Assembly (NCBI GenBank): GCA_027575805.1
Contig: JANBPU010000344.1
Location: 1-15,570, forward strand
Reading direction: 5' to 3'
From: Mycoemilia scoparia
Taxonomy: Eukaryota > Kickxellomycota > Kickxellomycetes > Kickxellales > Kickxellaceae
Length of the DNA: 15,570 nucleotides
The notes under the pieces were generated by a model, which was not told the DNA's origin, did not search any database, and saw only the letters and a list, made by a program, of their open reading frames with translations. Positions within the stretch are counted from its first letter, which is position 1, and each line of letters starts with the position of its first letter. Below, piece by piece: positions 15,004 through 15,570 of this stretch. The translations under genes and the position numbers were made by a program.

Positions 15004-15570
15004 TTAGGAACAATATATAGTTTTCTTGATCTTTTATATCTAATATCATTCTTTTACTAATTGTTTTCTAATAAACTTTAGGTTGAAAGGATTTGGTTAA
15101 AGAGATATATTTATAATAGCAATTATTATTATCTTAAAGGTTTTAGCTTGTCAGTTTATTATAGCCAATCCTACAGATTGACATAATTAATTTGCTTCTA
15201 CACAATAAGTTTCATGTGTTTATGATCATCTAACATTGTGTGGTCCAAAAATCAAGGAAAGGCCTGGAAAATTATCATCTCTTTCATCCGAACATCATTA
15301 GTAAAGATATAACTATCTGGGTGTTTTTTCTGTTGTTTTACAATATGTTTTTTTAAGTAGTATCATAACCATTGCCATGAACATTATAAAGATACTTATT
15401 GAACACATTTTATAACTTCTGTTAAGAGTATAAAATATTTTCTCTACTATTGAATCAAATACAAACATCAAAAGTTCATTGCTATAATTGGCCGTGAAAA
15501 GAAACATAAAAGGTATGGCTTTGTAGAGCAATGTTATGACTTTTTTACCACATCCTCTTTTGAATAGAGC
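15004..15570. other. AT-rich sequence beyond the pseudogene, nothing assigned
   Basis: If the nuclease pseudogene were complete, its ATPase N-terminus would lie here on the minus strand. I find stop codons in all frames and no Walker or sensor motif. A hydrophobic open frame at about 15313-15531 (-) has no ATG at its start and reads like AT-rich chance sequence. Confidence 0.4.

Noticed and set aside
15313..15531. Hydrophobic 72-codon minus-strand frame as a membrane protein
   Set aside because: It starts at TTG and is Phe/Ile/Met-rich as expected from AT-rich DNA. It has no recognisable domain and no supporting context.

Overview
The window looks like nuclear DNA of a filamentous fungus, most likely an early-diverging ('zygomycete') lineage. 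This rests on short GT-AG introns of 93-120 bp, AT-rich intergenic DNA, pyrimidine-rich stretches upstream of starts, fungal-type metabolic genes, a PF09820/PF08011-type (AAA-ATPase-like plus PD-(D/E)XK) gene remnant, and a solo LTR. The taxonomic placement is inference. There is no sign of operons, ribosome binding sites or other prokaryotic features.

Layout. (1) At 222-1447 (-) is a four-exon gene for a 300-residue protein with an N-terminal zinc ribbon; I do not recognise the family. (2) 1448-2731 is AT-rich and holds a (GT)14 tract, copy A of a dispersed ~120 bp repeat, a small inverted-repeat element (MITE 1), and the promoter and leader of the next gene. (3) At 2732-3040 (+) is a 102-residue coiled-coil orphan. 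(4) 3.4-6.0 kb has no convincing gene and is crowded with simple-sequence repeats. (5) At 6184-7251 (+) is a cysteine dioxygenase carrying all expected active-site residues plus a poly-Glu insertion and a long disordered tail. (6) At 7824-9140 (-), convergent with it, is a mitochondrial-type DUF1279/FAM210-like membrane protein with a very long low-complexity N-terminus. (7) 9.1-10.8 kb holds copy B of the dispersed repeat abutting MITE 2, then a promoter. (8) At 10864-11949 (+) is an aldo/keto reductase whose catalytic tyrosine codon is split by a 93-bp intron. (9) 12.07-12.2 kb is copy C of the dispersed repeat, followed by about 1.1 kb in which I see nothing. (10) At 13363-15003 (-) is a decayed AAA-ATPase-like/PD-(D/E)XK gene with a frameshift and two in-frame stops. 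It is split by a 480-bp solo LTR (13920-14399) flanked by a perfect 5-bp target-site duplication.

The genes do not form a pathway. Cysteine dioxygenase (sulfur amino-acid catabolism), the aldo/keto reductase (carbonyl reduction) and the FAM210-like protein (mitochondrial) are ordinary housekeeping or metabolic genes. The interest lies in the genome architecture. A microsatellite-dense block (about 3.4-9.1 kb) has repeats that run into the coding sequence of both genes inside it. On either side lie AT-rich flanks with transposon-derived repeats, where the genes lack homopolymer tracts. I found no defence or mobile system that I can claim as new. The least described items are the zinc-ribbon protein, the three-copy dispersed repeat and the two MITE copies.
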